Below, piece by piece: positions 16,812 to 25,952 of a stretch of 64,000 bases of DNA. The stretch covers positions 930,001 through 994,000 of the forward strand of contig CP073016.1 of NCBI GenBank assembly GCA_025370075.1. Direction: 5' to 3'. The first letter of the stretch is position 1, and each line of letters begins with the position of its first letter. The position numbers and the translations under genes were made by a program. This DNA is from Chryseotalea sp. WA131a. Lineage in GTDB: Bacteria > Bacteroidota > Bacteroidia > Cytophagales > Cyclobacteriaceae. The notes under the pieces were generated by a model. That model ran no database searches and was not told the origin of the DNA. It saw only the letters and a list, made by a program, of their open reading frames with translations.

Positions 16812-19529
16812 ATACGCTAAATTCGGACTCAACCATCTCTCCATCTCTTTCAAATCCATGCCCTTCCGATTGGCATACTCTACCACTTGGTCTTTCTCAA
16901 TTTTTCCCAAGCCAAAATACTTTGACGCTGGATGAGAAAAATAATAGCCACTGACGGCTGCGGTTGGGTACATGGCAAATGACTCGGTGAGTGTGATGCC
17001 TATTTCCTTTTCAGCATCCAACAGTTCAAAAATTGTTTTCTTTTCGGTATGGTCGGGACAAGCCGGGTAGCCCGGTGCAGGACGAATGCCTTGGTAATTT
17101 TCACCGATCAACTCTTCTACACTTATGTTTTCCTCTTTAGCATAACCCCAAAACTCCTTTCTTGTTTTGGCATGAAGCAATTCTGCAAACGCTTCGGCCA
17201 AACGATCGGCCAGCGCCTTGGCCATAATCTCAGAATAGTCATCTTGCTTGGCTTTGTATTCTTCCACCAATTTCTCTAAACCAATACCTGCCGTTACGGC
17301 AAACATACCAATGTAATCTCGCTTTCCAGTTGATTGCGGTGCCGTGAAATCGGACAAACAAAAATTAGGAAGGTCTTTCGCTTTCTTGTTTTGCTGACGA
17401 AGGAAGTGTAAGGTAGCCAGTTGATCTTGCTCATTCTTTTGATATAGCACTACATCATCTGTATCGGTGCTGTTAGCAGGATAGAATGCCAAAATACCGT
17501 TGGCCGATAATTTTCTTCCAACAATAATTCGTTGGAGCATGACTTGCGCATCGTCAAATAATTTCTTCGCCTCCACTCCTACTGTTTTATCTTTAAAAAT
17601 ATCGGGGTAGCGGCCAAACAACATCCACGTTTGGAAGAATGGTGTCCAATCGATGTATTCCGCAATTTCTTCTAAAGGATAATTCACCAAGGTACGCTTA
17701 CCAATAAAAGCAGGTTTATGAAGGGTTGCAGCATCCCAATCGATTTTTACTTTGTTCTTGCGCGCTTCTACTAGTGAAATATAGTTTTTAAGTTGTTGTT
17801 TTCCTTCATGATCTTTTCGCAACTCTACATATTCTTGCTTGATCTTTGCTTTGAATTTTCCTCTCGATAGCGGATTGATCAATTCACTTGCTACCGGCAC
17901 CGACCGGCTTGCATCCAGCACATGCACCACGGGACCATCATACACAGGATCAATCTTTACAGCCGTGTGCAAGCGAGAAGTGGTAGCTCCACCAATCAAC
18001 AAAGGCAAATCCATTTTCTCGTGCTGCATTTCTTTCGCCACATGCACCATCTCATCGAGTGATGGAGTTATCAACCCACTCAATCCAATAATATCTACTT
18101 TTTCTTCTTTGGCGCGCTGAATAATTTTTTCTGCAGGCACCATCACACCCATGTCCACTACATCGTAGTTGTTGCAAGCCAATACCACGCCCACAATGTT
18201 TTTACCAATGTCATGCACATCTCCCTTCACCGTGGCCATCAAAATTTTGGCGGCCGGTTGCCCCGAATCACCCGTAAGTCTTTTCTCTTCTTCTAAAAAA
18301 GGCGTGAGGTACGCAACCGACTTTTTCATGACACGCGCACTTTTTACCACTTGGGGCAAAAACATTTTACCCGCCCCAAACAAATCACCGACTACATTCA
18401 TACCTGCCATCAGCGGTCCTTCGATCACATGCAAGGGGCGGCCATACTTTTGCCTAGCCTCTTCGGTATCTACGTCCACAAAATCAATAATGCCTTTTAC
18501 CAACGAATGGGTGATCCGCTCTTCGATTGTACCATTTCGCCAGGCATCATCCACTTCCTTTTTCTTACCGGCACCCTTTACTGTTTCGGCCAGTTCCAAC
18601 AGTCGCTCTGTGGCATCCTCGCGCCTGTTCAACAATACGTCTTCTACGCGTTCCAATAATTCTTTAGGTATCTCATCATACACTTCTAGCATGGTCGGAT
18701 TCACGATGCCCATGTCCATCCCATTTTTGATGGCATGATACAGAAATGCCGAGTGCATGGCTTCGCGCACCAATTGATTTCCGCGAAAGCTAAACGATAC
18801 GTTACTCACACCACCGCTTACGTGCGCCCCGGGTAAATTTATGCGAATCCATTTAGTTGCCCTGAAAAAATCAAGCGCATAATTTTTATGCTCATCAATA
18901 CCCGTTGCCACAGGAAAAATATTGGGGTCAAAAATGATGTCCTGTGGAGGAAACTTTACTTGATCTACCAATATATCATAGGCTCTCTTGCAAATTGAGA
19001 TTCTTCGTTCATACGTATCGGCCTGACCTTGTTCATCAAATGCCATCACCACGGTGGCTGCCCCGTACCGCTTCACCAATTTAGCTTGCTTGATAAATTC
19101 TTCTTCACCCGCTTTTAAGCTAATCGAATTAACGATGCCCTTGCCTTGCAAACATTTCAATCCGGCTTCAATCACTTCCCATTTCGATGAGTCAATCATC
19201 ACGGGTATGCGCGAAATCTCTGGCTCAGATGCCATCAAATTCAAAAACTTGACCATGGCAGCTTTTGAATCGAGCATGCCCTCGTCCATATTCACATCAA
19301 TCACTTGCGCCCCTCCACGCACTTGATCCAATGCCACTTCTAATGCTTCATCAAATTTATCTTCTTTGATAAGCTTTAGAAACCGTGCCGATCCCGTTAC
19401 GTTGGTTCGCTCGCCAATGTTTACAAAATTGGATTCGGGTGTGATGACTACGGCTTCAAGGCCGCTTAGTTTTAGTCTTAAGTCAACAGACAATGGACGA
19501 TTCGTGATAGATGATGGTTGCTCACTCAT
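16809..19529 (-). CDS. metH: Methionine synthase, C-terminal part (pterin, cobalamin and reactivation domains)
   Basis: 906 residues in MetH order: pterin-binding domain (~35-290, with NIGERTNVTGS and DVNMDEGMLD), helical cap (~300-410), cobalamin-binding domain (~425-560) with GDVHDIGKNIV at 436-446 whose His is the lower axial cobalt ligand, and the SAM-dependent activation domain (~590-906, with RPAPGYPACPDHTEK and a C-terminal RWLSPNLAY). It transfers methyl from methyl-THF through cobalamin to homocysteine, whose binding domain is encoded separately just upstream. The last codon and stop lie in an octamer repeat array. Confidence 0.94.
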   Translation of the reverse strand: MSEQPSSITNRPLSVDLRLKLSGLEAVVITPESNFVNIGERTNVTGSARFLKLIKEDKFDEALEVALDQVRGGAQVIDVNMDEGMLDSKAAMVKFLNLMASEPEISRIPVMIDSSKWEVIEAGLKCLQGKGIVNSISLKAGEEEFIKQAKLVKRYGAATVVMAFDEQGQADTYERRISICKRAYDILVDQVKFPPQDIIFDPNIFPVATGIDEHKNYALDFFRATKWIRINLPGAHVSGGVSNVSFSFRGNQLVREAMHSAFLYHAIKNGMDMGIVNPTMLEVYDEIPKELLERVEDVLLNRREDATERLLELAETVKGAGKKKEVDDAWRNGTIEERITHSLVKGIIDFVDVDTEEARQKYGRPLHVIEGPLMAGMNVVGDLFGAGKMFLPQVVKSARVMKKSVAYLTPFLEEEKRLTGDSGQPAAKILMATVKGDVHDIGKNIVGVVLACNNYDVVDMGVMVPAEKIIQRAKEEKVDIIGLSGLITPSLDEMVHVAKEMQHEKMDLPLLIGGATTSRLHTAVKIDPVYDGPVVHVLDASRSVPVASELINPLSRGKFKAKIKQEYVELRKDHEGKQQLKNYISLVEARKNKVKIDWDAATLHKPAFIGKRTLVNYPLEEIAEYIDWTPFFQTWMLFGRYPDIFKDKTVGVEAKKLFDDAQVMLQRIIVGRKLSANGILAFYPANSTDTDDVVLYQKNEQDQLATLHFLRQQNKKAKDLPNFCLSDFTAPQSTGKRDYIGMFAVTAGIGLEKLVEEYKAKQDDYSEIMAKALADRLAEAFAELLHAKTRKEFWGYAKEENISVEELIGENYQGIRPAPGYPACPDHTEKKTIFELLDAEKEIGITLTESFAMYPTAAVSGYYFSHPASKYFGLGKIEKDQVVEYANRKGMDLKEMERWLSPNLAY

Positions 19530-19590
19530 TTATTTGATGGAATTTCTTAATGCTTGATTAAATTTGGTGATCATGGCTGCAAAACATTGA

Positions 19591-20664
19591 CTAAAGACTA
19601 TCTATTATTGACAATGGACTATCGACCAGCCGCGGCTTATATTTCTTCGCTATGTTCGCAATCACTTTAATATGATCGGGAGTAGTACCACAACAACCGC
19701 CCACGATATTCACCAATCCTTCTTTCAAAAATTCCTCCATCTGCACACCCATCTCTTGTGGGGTTTGGTCATAATGACCAAAGGCATTGGGCAAGCCTGC
19801 ATTGGGGTAGGCACTGGTAAAGAAAGGCGCATGGTCGTTCAACACTTGCAAGTAAGGTCTTAACTGAGCTGCACCCAAGGCGCAATTCAACCCCACGCTC
19901 AATAAAGGAACATGCGAGACTGAAATCAAAAACGCTTCTGTTGTTTGACCTGATAACGTTCTTCCACTTGCATCTGTAATAGTTCCTGAAACCATTACTG
20001 GTACTTGCTTGCCTATTTCTTCAAACAATTCTTGCACGGCAAACAAAGCTGCTTTGGCATTGAGGGTATCAAAAATGGTCTCAATCAACAATAAATCTGC
20101 CCCTCCATCTATCAACCCTTTTGCTTGCTCTTTGTAGGCAATTCGCAAATCATCGAACGTAATGGCACGGTAACCCGGATTATTTACATCAGGGGATAAA
20201 GATGCTGTTCGGTTGGTGGGTCCCAAGGCACCGGCTACAAACCGTGGTTTGTTCGGTTCGTGCGTGGTAAATTCATCAGCTACTTCCCTTGCAATTTTTG
20301 CTGATTGAAAATTAAGTTCGTACGCCAACGATTCGAGGTGATAGTCGGCTTGGGCAACCGTGGTGCTGCTGAAGGTATTCGTCTCTACAATATCAGCGCC
20401 TGCCTCTAGGTACTGCTTGTGAATGTCTTTAATGATCTCAGGCTGCGTTATCGAAAGCAAATCATTGTTACCTTTTAGTGGTGAGGGGTGATTTTTAAAT
20501 CGCTCTGCACGAAAATCCTCCTCCTCTAGTTTGTGGCGTTGTATCATAGTGCCCATAGCACCGTCCAGCACCAAAATCCTTTCTTTCAAAATGTCTTGAA
20601 TATTCACTCTTTCTGTTGTTTTTGGTTGGGTATCCAGAAAGAGCCTTGATGATTGGCCGCTCAT
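19591..20664 (-). CDS. metH: Methionine synthase, N-terminal part (homocysteine-binding domain)
   Basis: 357 residues forming a homocysteine methyltransferase barrel: ILVLDGAMGTMIQRHKL, ETNTFSSTT, FVAGALGPTNRTASLSPDVN, VGLNCALGA and IVGGCCGTTPDHI. The Cys of NCALG and the GGCC pair are the zinc ligands that activate homocysteine. Splitting MetH into two genes is common in Bacteroidota. The ATG at 20664 lies inside the P1 helix of a SAM-I riboswitch. A 61-bp gap separates it from the second metH gene, and both would be on one transcript. Confidence 0.93.
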   Translation of the reverse strand: MSGQSSRLFLDTQPKTTERVNIQDILKERILVLDGAMGTMIQRHKLEEEDFRAERFKNHPSPLKGNNDLLSITQPEIIKDIHKQYLEAGADIVETNTFSSTTVAQADYHLESLAYELNFQSAKIAREVADEFTTHEPNKPRFVAGALGPTNRTASLSPDVNNPGYRAITFDDLRIAYKEQAKGLIDGGADLLLIETIFDTLNAKAALFAVQELFEEIGKQVPVMVSGTITDASGRTLSGQTTEAFLISVSHVPLLSVGLNCALGAAQLRPYLQVLNDHAPFFTSAYPNAGLPNAFGHYDQTPQEMGVQMEEFLKEGLVNIVGGCCGTTPDHIKVIANIAKKYKPRLVDSPLSIIDSL

Positions 20665-20775
20665 CTTCTCCCGTATCCGATTGAAATCGGAGCGAGAAGG
20701 GAATTAGCACCCAGTTGTGGGCTAGGTTGCTAAGACGTCTACGGGCCCGGTCCCTCGGTCTTTCTGGATAAGCGA
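20657..20775 (-). promoter_or_regulatory. SAM-I (S-box) riboswitch with the metH start codon in its P1 helix
   Basis: On the minus strand the S-box core reads in order: GCTTATCCAG, GAGGGACCGGGCCC, TAGCAACCT, GGTGCTAATTCC, a P4 arm closed by CTTCTC/GAGAAG with inner CCGATT/AATCGG, and GATGAGC. P1 pairs TCGCTTATC (20775-20767) with GATGAGCGG (20665-20657), 9 bp with two G-U pairs. ATG and the next codon of metH (20664-20659) are part of this 3' strand, and the purine-rich GGGAGAAG just before ATG is in P4. Ligand binding should therefore block translation start directly, without a separate expression platform. Confidence 0.9.
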
Positions 20776-20849
20776 TGCAAAGAAACGCAAATTGATAGTA
20801 ATTAAAAAGACAAAGTGCTTATTTTGATGCATTATTCAACCACGATCCA

Positions 20850-21797
20850 TTGAAACTCGCAGCAATTGACATCGGCTCCAACGCCATTCGTTTTCAGGTC
20901 TCTTCCGTGCTGGAAAGCGACAACCAAGTTTTGTTTAAGAAAATGGAATACGTTCGTTTTCCGCTGCGCTTAGGTCACGATGTTTTTTCTACCAACCGCA
21001 TTAGCAAAGGAAGCACCATCAAGTTTAAAAAATTGATGAATGCCTTTAAGTTGTTATTGGAACTGTACGAAGTGGACGATTACATGCTCTGTGCCACTTC
21101 CGCCATGCGGGAGTCAGAAAATGGTGCGCAGATAGCAAAAGAAGTAAAAGATGAATTGGGGATTTCAATCGAAATCATTGATGGTAAAAAAGAGGCAGAG
21201 CTAATTGACAAAGCCATTCAATCATACTTAGGAAACAAAACCTACTTGCACATTGATGTGGGCGGTGGTAGCACCGAACTAAATTTATATTTTGGTGGAA
21301 AGAAGATAAAAACCAAATCATTTAAGGTTGGCTCAGTGCGGATATTGGAGCACCACGATTTGCCCTCAGTATGGTTGGAGATGGAGAAATGGGTGAAAGA
21401 AAATATCAAAAAAGAAATGGGCAAAGTAACAGCGGTGGGCACTGGGGGAAACATTAGTAAGATTTATGAGCTCTCAAAACTTAAGCCCGACCAACTGCTA
21501 TCGTTAAAAAAAATGTATGGGGTAAAGGAAATGATTGAGCGGCATACCATTGAAGAACGTATCTACAAACTTCAAATGAACCCCGATCGTGCCGATGTGA
21601 TTTTGCCAGCGAGCAGCATCTACCTGACCGTAATGGAGTGGGCCAGTGCAAAAGAAATTTTTGTGCCGGAGGTAGGTTTGAAAGACGGCATCATGCTCTA
21701 TTTGTTTGAGCGTAATTCAAAAAAGAAAAAAATTGGGTTTGTCAATACAGAAGATCAATCGCTGGGCAAAAAAACAACCGCAATTGGGAAGAAGTAA
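20850..21797 (+). CDS. ppx: Exopolyphosphatase (Ppx/GppA family)
   Basis: 315 residues with the ASKHA-type phosphate loops: KLAAIDIGSNAIRFQV at the N-terminus, LCATSAMRESENG, LHIDVGGGSTELNLY and GTGGNISKIY. These hydrolyse inorganic polyphosphate or pppGpp; the short length suggests a two-domain exopolyphosphatase. No ATG is available in front of the conserved N-terminus, and TTG at 20850 is the best start. The gene is divergent from the met operon with only about 75 bp between its start and the riboswitch. The C-terminus is rich in Lys. Confidence 0.88.
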   Translation: MKLAAIDIGSNAIRFQVSSVLESDNQVLFKKMEYVRFPLRLGHDVFSTNRISKGSTIKFKKLMNAFKLLLELYEVDDYMLCATSAMRESENGAQIAKEVKDELGISIEIIDGKKEAELIDKAIQSYLGNKTYLHIDVGGGSTELNLYFGGKKIKTKSFKVGSVRILEHHDLPSVWLEMEKWVKENIKKEMGKVTAVGTGGNISKIYELSKLKPDQLLSLKKMYGVKEMIERHTIEERIYKLQMNPDRADVILPASSIYLTVMEWASAKEIFVPEVGLKDGIMLYLFERNSKKKKIGFVNTEDQSLGKKTTAIGKK

Positions 21798-21821
21798 CTA
21801 TAAAGGCTGAAACCAAAGTAC

Positions 21822-22724
21822 ATGCCCGCTCCTGCTATTCAATTTTCGCCACAAAGTCTTACTCTTTTAAATGTATGCTTGGCCATCATTATGCTAGGTG
21901 TTGCATTGGAAATAAAGCGGGAACACTTCCTGGAATTGGTTAACGAAAAAAAAGCAATTATCACCGGCTTGTTAGCACAATTGGTTTTGCTGCCATTCCT
22001 TACGTTTCTATTGGTAAGCATCCTTCCGCTATCACCGGGGTTGGCGCTGGGCATGATGCTAGTTGCCGCCTGCCCAGGTGGCAATGTGTCGAACTTTTTT
22101 TCCTATTGGGCAAAAGGAAATGTAGCCCTATCCGTTTCGCTTACCGCTTTCTCTTCATTATTGGCTTTCGTTTTAACCCCTTTAAATTTTTTCTTTTGGT
22201 CTTCTCTCCTACCCCATCTATCCACTGAAGTAAAAACATTCTCAGTTGACTTTTGGTCGTTGTTTCTTAACATGATTGCCATCTTACTTTTGCCGTTATT
22301 ATCGGGAATGTGGGTTGCCGAAAAGTATCCTCGGCTAACAACAAAAATCAGTAAACCACTTCAATGGGTCTCTTTACTCATATTGGCGACTTTCATTTTG
22401 GTGGCCATAAAAAACAATGCCGAAGTATTTATGAATGGGTTTGGCCAAGTTTTTTGGATTGTGTTAATCCATAATGGTACAGCCCTGCTTGCTGCCTATT
22501 TTTTCAGTGCGTGGTTAAAAAATAATGAAGCCAACAACCGAACCATCGCCATCGAAACAGGAATTCAAAATTCTGGGTTAGGCCTGATTTTGATTTTTAC
22601 TTTTTTCGATGGACATGCCGAAATGGCTTTGGTGGCTGCATGGTGGGGCGTGTGGCACCTGATCAGTGGTTTTTCGTTCGCGTCTTGGATGCGCTGGCGA
22701 TCTCTTGCATCTTTACGAGCATGA
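21822..22724 (+). CDS. Bile acid:sodium symporter (BASS) family transporter
   Basis: 300 residues with nine or ten hydrophobic segments and BASS hallmarks: LNVCLAIIMLGVALEIKREHF, VAACPGGNVSNFFSYWAKGNVALSVSLTAFSSL and the late IAIETGIQNSGLGLIL helix containing the ETG.QN sodium-site residues. Substrate could be a bile acid, pantoate, keto-acid or other organic anion. It starts 25 bp after ppx and its stop overlaps the ATG of the acyltransferase (ATGA), so the three genes are probably co-transcribed. Confidence 0.88.
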   Translation: MPAPAIQFSPQSLTLLNVCLAIIMLGVALEIKREHFLELVNEKKAIITGLLAQLVLLPFLTFLLVSILPLSPGLALGMMLVAACPGGNVSNFFSYWAKGNVALSVSLTAFSSLLAFVLTPLNFFFWSSLLPHLSTEVKTFSVDFWSLFLNMIAILLLPLLSGMWVAEKYPRLTTKISKPLQWVSLLILATFILVAIKNNAEVFMNGFGQVFWIVLIHNGTALLAAYFFSAWLKNNEANNRTIAIETGIQNSGLGLILIFTFFDGHAEMALVAAWWGVWHLISGFSFASWMRWRSLASLRA

Positions 22725-23581
22725 GGATTGCATTCTATTTTTTATTAAAGCAATACTGTCGCCTGGCCCTCTACTTCTTTTACCGAAAATGGCAGGTGCA
22801 GGGGAAAGAAAATATTCCTCCAGGGCCGGTGATTTTTGTAGCCAATCACCAAAATGCTTTTTTAGATGCCGTGCTGGTAAGTTGCAGCACCCAACGCAAC
22901 CCTTGGTTCTTAACGCGGGCAAGTGTGTTCGGAAAATCGTGGTCAAATGTTTTATTAGGCTGGCTAAGAATGATACCGGTGTATCGGTTTCGCGATGGGT
23001 TTGCCAGTCTTCGCAAGAGCGAACAAGCCATGGAAAGATTTACCGATCTTCTTCAGCGAGGAGAGAGTATTTTGATTTTTGGTGAAGGGAATCATGCCGA
23101 GCGATGGACCTTGCGCCCGCTGCAAAAAGGGTTTGCGCGGATTGCCATCGACTCCGAAGAAAAAAGCAACTGGCGGCTAGGGGTTAAAATCATCCCTGTT
23201 GGACTGCAGTACGATGAACTTCACCAATCGGGATCGCGCGTACTGGTTAGCTTTGGCAAACCCATTACGGTTGGTTCGGATAATACGATTACTACTGATA
23301 AAAACAAACAATTGAATAACCTTGTTCAGAAAACCACAGAAGGCTTGAAGACTTTAATGGTGAACCTGGGAAGTGTTGACTATGCTGCTCGCGCTCGTTA
23401 TTTTTTATCGCAACGAACTATTAAAAAAGATTTGGTTGAACAGCTTCGCTACGATGAGCAATTGCTCCTCAGCCTCGAATCAGGAAATACCCGTGAAAAG
23501 CCCCACGTAAAAAACAACTCAACAATCCGATTTTCTGGTATGCTTACCTCAATACAATTTTGCCGAGAAGCATTATACTGA
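22721..23581 (+). CDS. Lysophospholipid (1-acylglycerol-3-phosphate) acyltransferase, zero frame
   Basis: From the ATG at 22721, which overlaps the BASS stop, the protein has a membrane-proximal N-terminus and PlsC motifs: VANHQNAFLDAV (the HX4D-type NHQNAFLD block), a GESILIFGEGNHAERWTLRPLQKGFARIA block equivalent to EGTR, and VKIIPVGLQYDE. In the database reading frame it ends at 23581 with an unrelated tail. The family C-terminus continues in the -1 frame from an A AAA AAC heptamer at 23509. It probably acylates lysophosphatidate or ornithine-lipid precursors. Confidence 0.85.
   Translation: MRIAFYFLLKQYCRLALYFFYRKWQVQGKENIPPGPVIFVANHQNAFLDAVLVSCSTQRNPWFLTRASVFGKSWSNVLLGWLRMIPVYRFRDGFASLRKSEQAMERFTDLLQRGESILIFGEGNHAERWTLRPLQKGFARIAIDSEEKSNWRLGVKIIPVGLQYDELHQSGSRVLVSFGKPITVGSDNTITTDKNKQLNNLVQKTTEGLKTLMVNLGSVDYAARARYFLSQRTIKKDLVEQLRYDEQLLLSLESGNTREKPHVKNNSTIRFSGMLTSIQFCREALY
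23509..23515 (+). other. A AAA AAC heptamer in frame at the acyltransferase frameshift
   Basis: The zero-frame codons are GTA AAA AAC, so the heptamer is phased exactly as the classical X XXY YYZ slip site. A -1 slip leads into CAA CTC AAC AAT CCG and then the conserved C-terminal domain. A one-base loss from an A7 run, or a sequencing error, would give the same picture. Confidence 0.5.
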
Positions 23582-23790
23582 AAATCATCCAGAAAAAAGT
23601 TAAAGACCTTCAGTTTATAGGCTCACTAAAGTTTGCTTCGGGCATGGTGTTAGTGCCCATTTTTATAGTGCTGCAAAGTTTAGTGGTGTTCTACCTATTG
23701 AACCTTGCCATTGCCGTTGGTTACGCGGTTTCTGTTTTTGTGGCATTTAAGTTGGGAAATACTGCGACCGAGACAATCATAGATGGGTAA
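23516..23790 (+). pseudogene. C-terminal domain of the acyltransferase in the -1 frame
   Basis: In the -1 frame the sequence continues QLNNPIFWYAYLNTILPRSI, then KVKDLQFIGSLKFASGMVLV and two hydrophobic segments, ending at 23790. The NxP...LN..LP....I..K.VKD..F.GS.KF.. pattern is the usual C-terminal membrane region of this Bacteroidota acyltransferase family. It belongs to the 22721 gene, giving a protein of about 356 residues if the frames are joined. It is either reached by recoding or lost through a 1-bp deletion. Confidence 0.75.
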
Positions 23791-23805
23791 ATGGAAGCCT
23801 GAAAT

Positions 23806-25125
23806 TTAACCATGAATCAATCGTATTCCCAGTTCACTTAGTTCTTCTAAAACTGGCTCATAAATTTCCCTCGTTACTGGAATCATCACACCACGTTGTT
23901 CTATTTTCCCTTGCAGCAAAAGCTTGGCCGCAATACCCAAAGGCAAACCTACCGTTTTGGCCATGGCCGTGCTTATTTCATCATCGCCTTTAGCAGTCAG
24001 GTAAGCCTGTATTTCTTTTTCCTTTCCATCCTTCAAAAATTTAAAGCGGTGCCACATCACTATAAAATCTTTATCACCTGCTTGCAGTTTCCACTTTTTG
24101 TTTAAAATGTGTTCTAGAATTTGAGCGGGTGTGCCGTTGGCTAGACCAACCAATTCATCCGAAAACAATCCGCTCCAGCGCAAGCGTTTCAATTCTTCAC
24201 TGTCGAATTTCAAATCGAACATGAGTTCCAATTTCTCTTCGATCGATTCATCTTGCAAATCCAAGAACGAGATGATGAAACTTCGATGTGTCATCGAGGC
24301 AACATTCTCCATCCAATAGCCATCGTCACAGCAACCTGCTTGTACGAGGATATTCCACGCACTGCAATAGCCTTGGTTGCGCAACGTGCCGCGCAGCATC
24401 GTTTTGATTCCTTGCAATTGGTAGGTATCTAAGTACGAAAGTGAATCGCGATTGGCATAGCCTTCGTACGCGCCAAAACCCGGAACGGTTACGGGGGTAA
24501 TTCGTTGAAACAACTGTTGGTACGGAATAAATTTATACTCACCGTTTTGCAAATACTTGGCCGTGCTTTGTCCTGCCATCACCACATTGCGCGGGTTCCA
24601 AGTGAATTTATAGCGCCATGGGTTTTCAGGATCGGTTTCGGGGGCAATCAATCCACCTGTGAAAGATTCAAAAGAGGTAAGCTTCCCCTCTTCTGATTTG
24701 ATTTGATCGATTACTTGCATGGCACTCATATGGTCGATGCCCGGATCAAGCCCACATTCATTCAAAAAAAGTAATCCTTTTTGTAATGCTTCGTCATGAA
24801 ATGACTTCATCTCTGGTGAAACATAACTCGCGGTAAGCAAATGTTTGCCCTTCGCTAAACAAATTTTGGCCACCAATGAATGGAGGTGTGCTGGTATCAA
24901 CGATATGACCACATCTGCAGAACCAATTGCTGCTTGACTCTGTTCGAGATGCTGAATATCAAATGAAATAGCGGTTGCTTTTCCATTGCCAATGCGTGTT
25001 TCGGCAGCTTGCTTTGAAACATCTCCTACGGTAACTCTCCATTCAAATTTTTCAGCTTGCTTAATGATGTAATCAATCAATGCTGAAGACGAGCGGCCTG
25101 CTCCCAATACTAAAATATTTGCCAT
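23806..25125 (-). CDS. Saccharopine dehydrogenase-like reductase
   Basis: 439 residues with an N-terminal Rossmann motif VLGAGRSSSALIDY and the saccharopine-reductase pattern ADVVISLIPAHLHSLVAKICLAKGKHLLTASYVSPEM, LLFLNECGLDPGIDHMSAM, FTGGLIAPETDPENPWRYKFTWNPRNVVMAGQ. The family interconverts saccharopine with aminoadipate semialdehyde and glutamate, in lysine breakdown or synthesis; bacterial members may act on related substrates such as carboxynorspermidine. It is transcribed alone, convergent with the acyltransferase and divergent from cdd. Confidence 0.9.
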   Translation of the reverse strand: MANILVLGAGRSSSALIDYIIKQAEKFEWRVTVGDVSKQAAETRIGNGKATAISFDIQHLEQSQAAIGSADVVISLIPAHLHSLVAKICLAKGKHLLTASYVSPEMKSFHDEALQKGLLFLNECGLDPGIDHMSAMQVIDQIKSEEGKLTSFESFTGGLIAPETDPENPWRYKFTWNPRNVVMAGQSTAKYLQNGEYKFIPYQQLFQRITPVTVPGFGAYEGYANRDSLSYLDTYQLQGIKTMLRGTLRNQGYCSAWNILVQAGCCDDGYWMENVASMTHRSFIISFLDLQDESIEEKLELMFDLKFDSEELKRLRWSGLFSDELVGLANGTPAQILEHILNKKWKLQAGDKDFIVMWHRFKFLKDGKEKEIQAYLTAKGDDEISTAMAKTVGLPLGIAAKLLLQGKIEQRGVMIPVTREIYEPVLEELSELGIRLIHG

Positions 25126-25262
25126 GGCTCAAAGGTAATGGTCAATAGTCAATGGCCAATGAGAAACAGCGATAAGAAATTAATTTTTACGCGTAAGATA
25201 GCTTGCAATTATTCTAACTCCTATCTACTAAATTCTAACTTCTAATTTCCGTATATTTGATT

Positions 25263-25727
25263 ATGAAAGATTTTGAAGTATATCGTTCTTTAGAAGAGCT
25301 TGATGCCGAATCGAAGTATTTGGTTCATAAAGCAAAAGATGCCACCGCGCATGCTTACGCTCCTTATTCCAAATTTCATGTGGGGGCGGCAGTTATTTTA
25401 GAAGATGATACGGTTGTAATAGGAGCCAATCAAGAAAATGCTGCTTACCCGCTTTGCATGTGTGCTGAGCGGGTGGCCTTGTACGCGGCCATTTCTGCGC
25501 ACCCCGAAAAAAAGATAACCAAGCTGGCGGTGGTGGCCCACAAGAAAAACCATAAAGAGTTGGTGCCGGCCACCTCGTGCGGGGCATGTCGCCAAGTGAT
25601 ATTGGAGTTTGAGCACCGCCAACAAGCACCCATTCAAATCATACAATTAGCGGCCGAGGGGCAATGGATCATCAGCAAAGATTCAGGCTGCTTGCTTCCG
25701 TATCATTTTTCGAAGGAGAATTTGTAA
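25263..25727 (+). CDS. cdd: Cytidine deaminase
   Basis: 154 residues from the ATG at 25263 (an upstream TTG is less likely). The zinc site is clear: CAERVAL (Cys 67, catalytic Glu 69) and SCGACRQ (Cys 106 and 109). Other family residues include PYSKFHVGAAV and GANQENAAYPLCMC. It deaminates cytidine and deoxycytidine in pyrimidine salvage. The last ~70 bp of the gene are found again at 32613-32683, with one substitution (TCA to TCC, both Ser), bounding a 7-kb accessory segment. Confidence 0.95.
   Translation: MKDFEVYRSLEELDAESKYLVHKAKDATAHAYAPYSKFHVGAAVILEDDTVVIGANQENAAYPLCMCAERVALYAAISAHPEKKITKLAVVAHKKNHKELVPATSCGACRQVILEFEHRQQAPIQIIQLAAEGQWIISKDSGCLLPYHFSKENL
25658..25727. repeat. Direct repeat: cdd 3' end, left copy
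   Basis: From GGGGCAATGGATCATC to TTTGTAA this sequence recurs at 32613-32683 in the same orientation with a single mismatch. The left copy is part of intact cdd. The two copies delimit about 6.9 kb of accessory DNA. Confidence 0.9.
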
Positions 25728-25952
25728 GAGTGGTGCTGAGTTGATGCTATGGCTCATTCAATTTGCATTGTTGTTGCTCTCGCCTATTTTCTCCTATTCG
25801 TCTTTGTTTTTATCAGCACCTTCGTTTACAATAAATTCAATGGAAGCATTATCGAGAAGGAGCTAGTCATTTACCTCCATACGTTACCATGGATGTTGTT
25901 TGTGAATCAATTTACTAAAAATGCGGGCTATTCTCAGCGTATAAAAAATAAA

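Noticed and set aside
20495..20710. Upstream in-frame or out-of-frame start for metH within the riboswitch
   Set aside because: The alternative ORF is in another frame and its ATG lies in the aptamer; the homocysteine-methyltransferase homology is served by the ATG at 20664.
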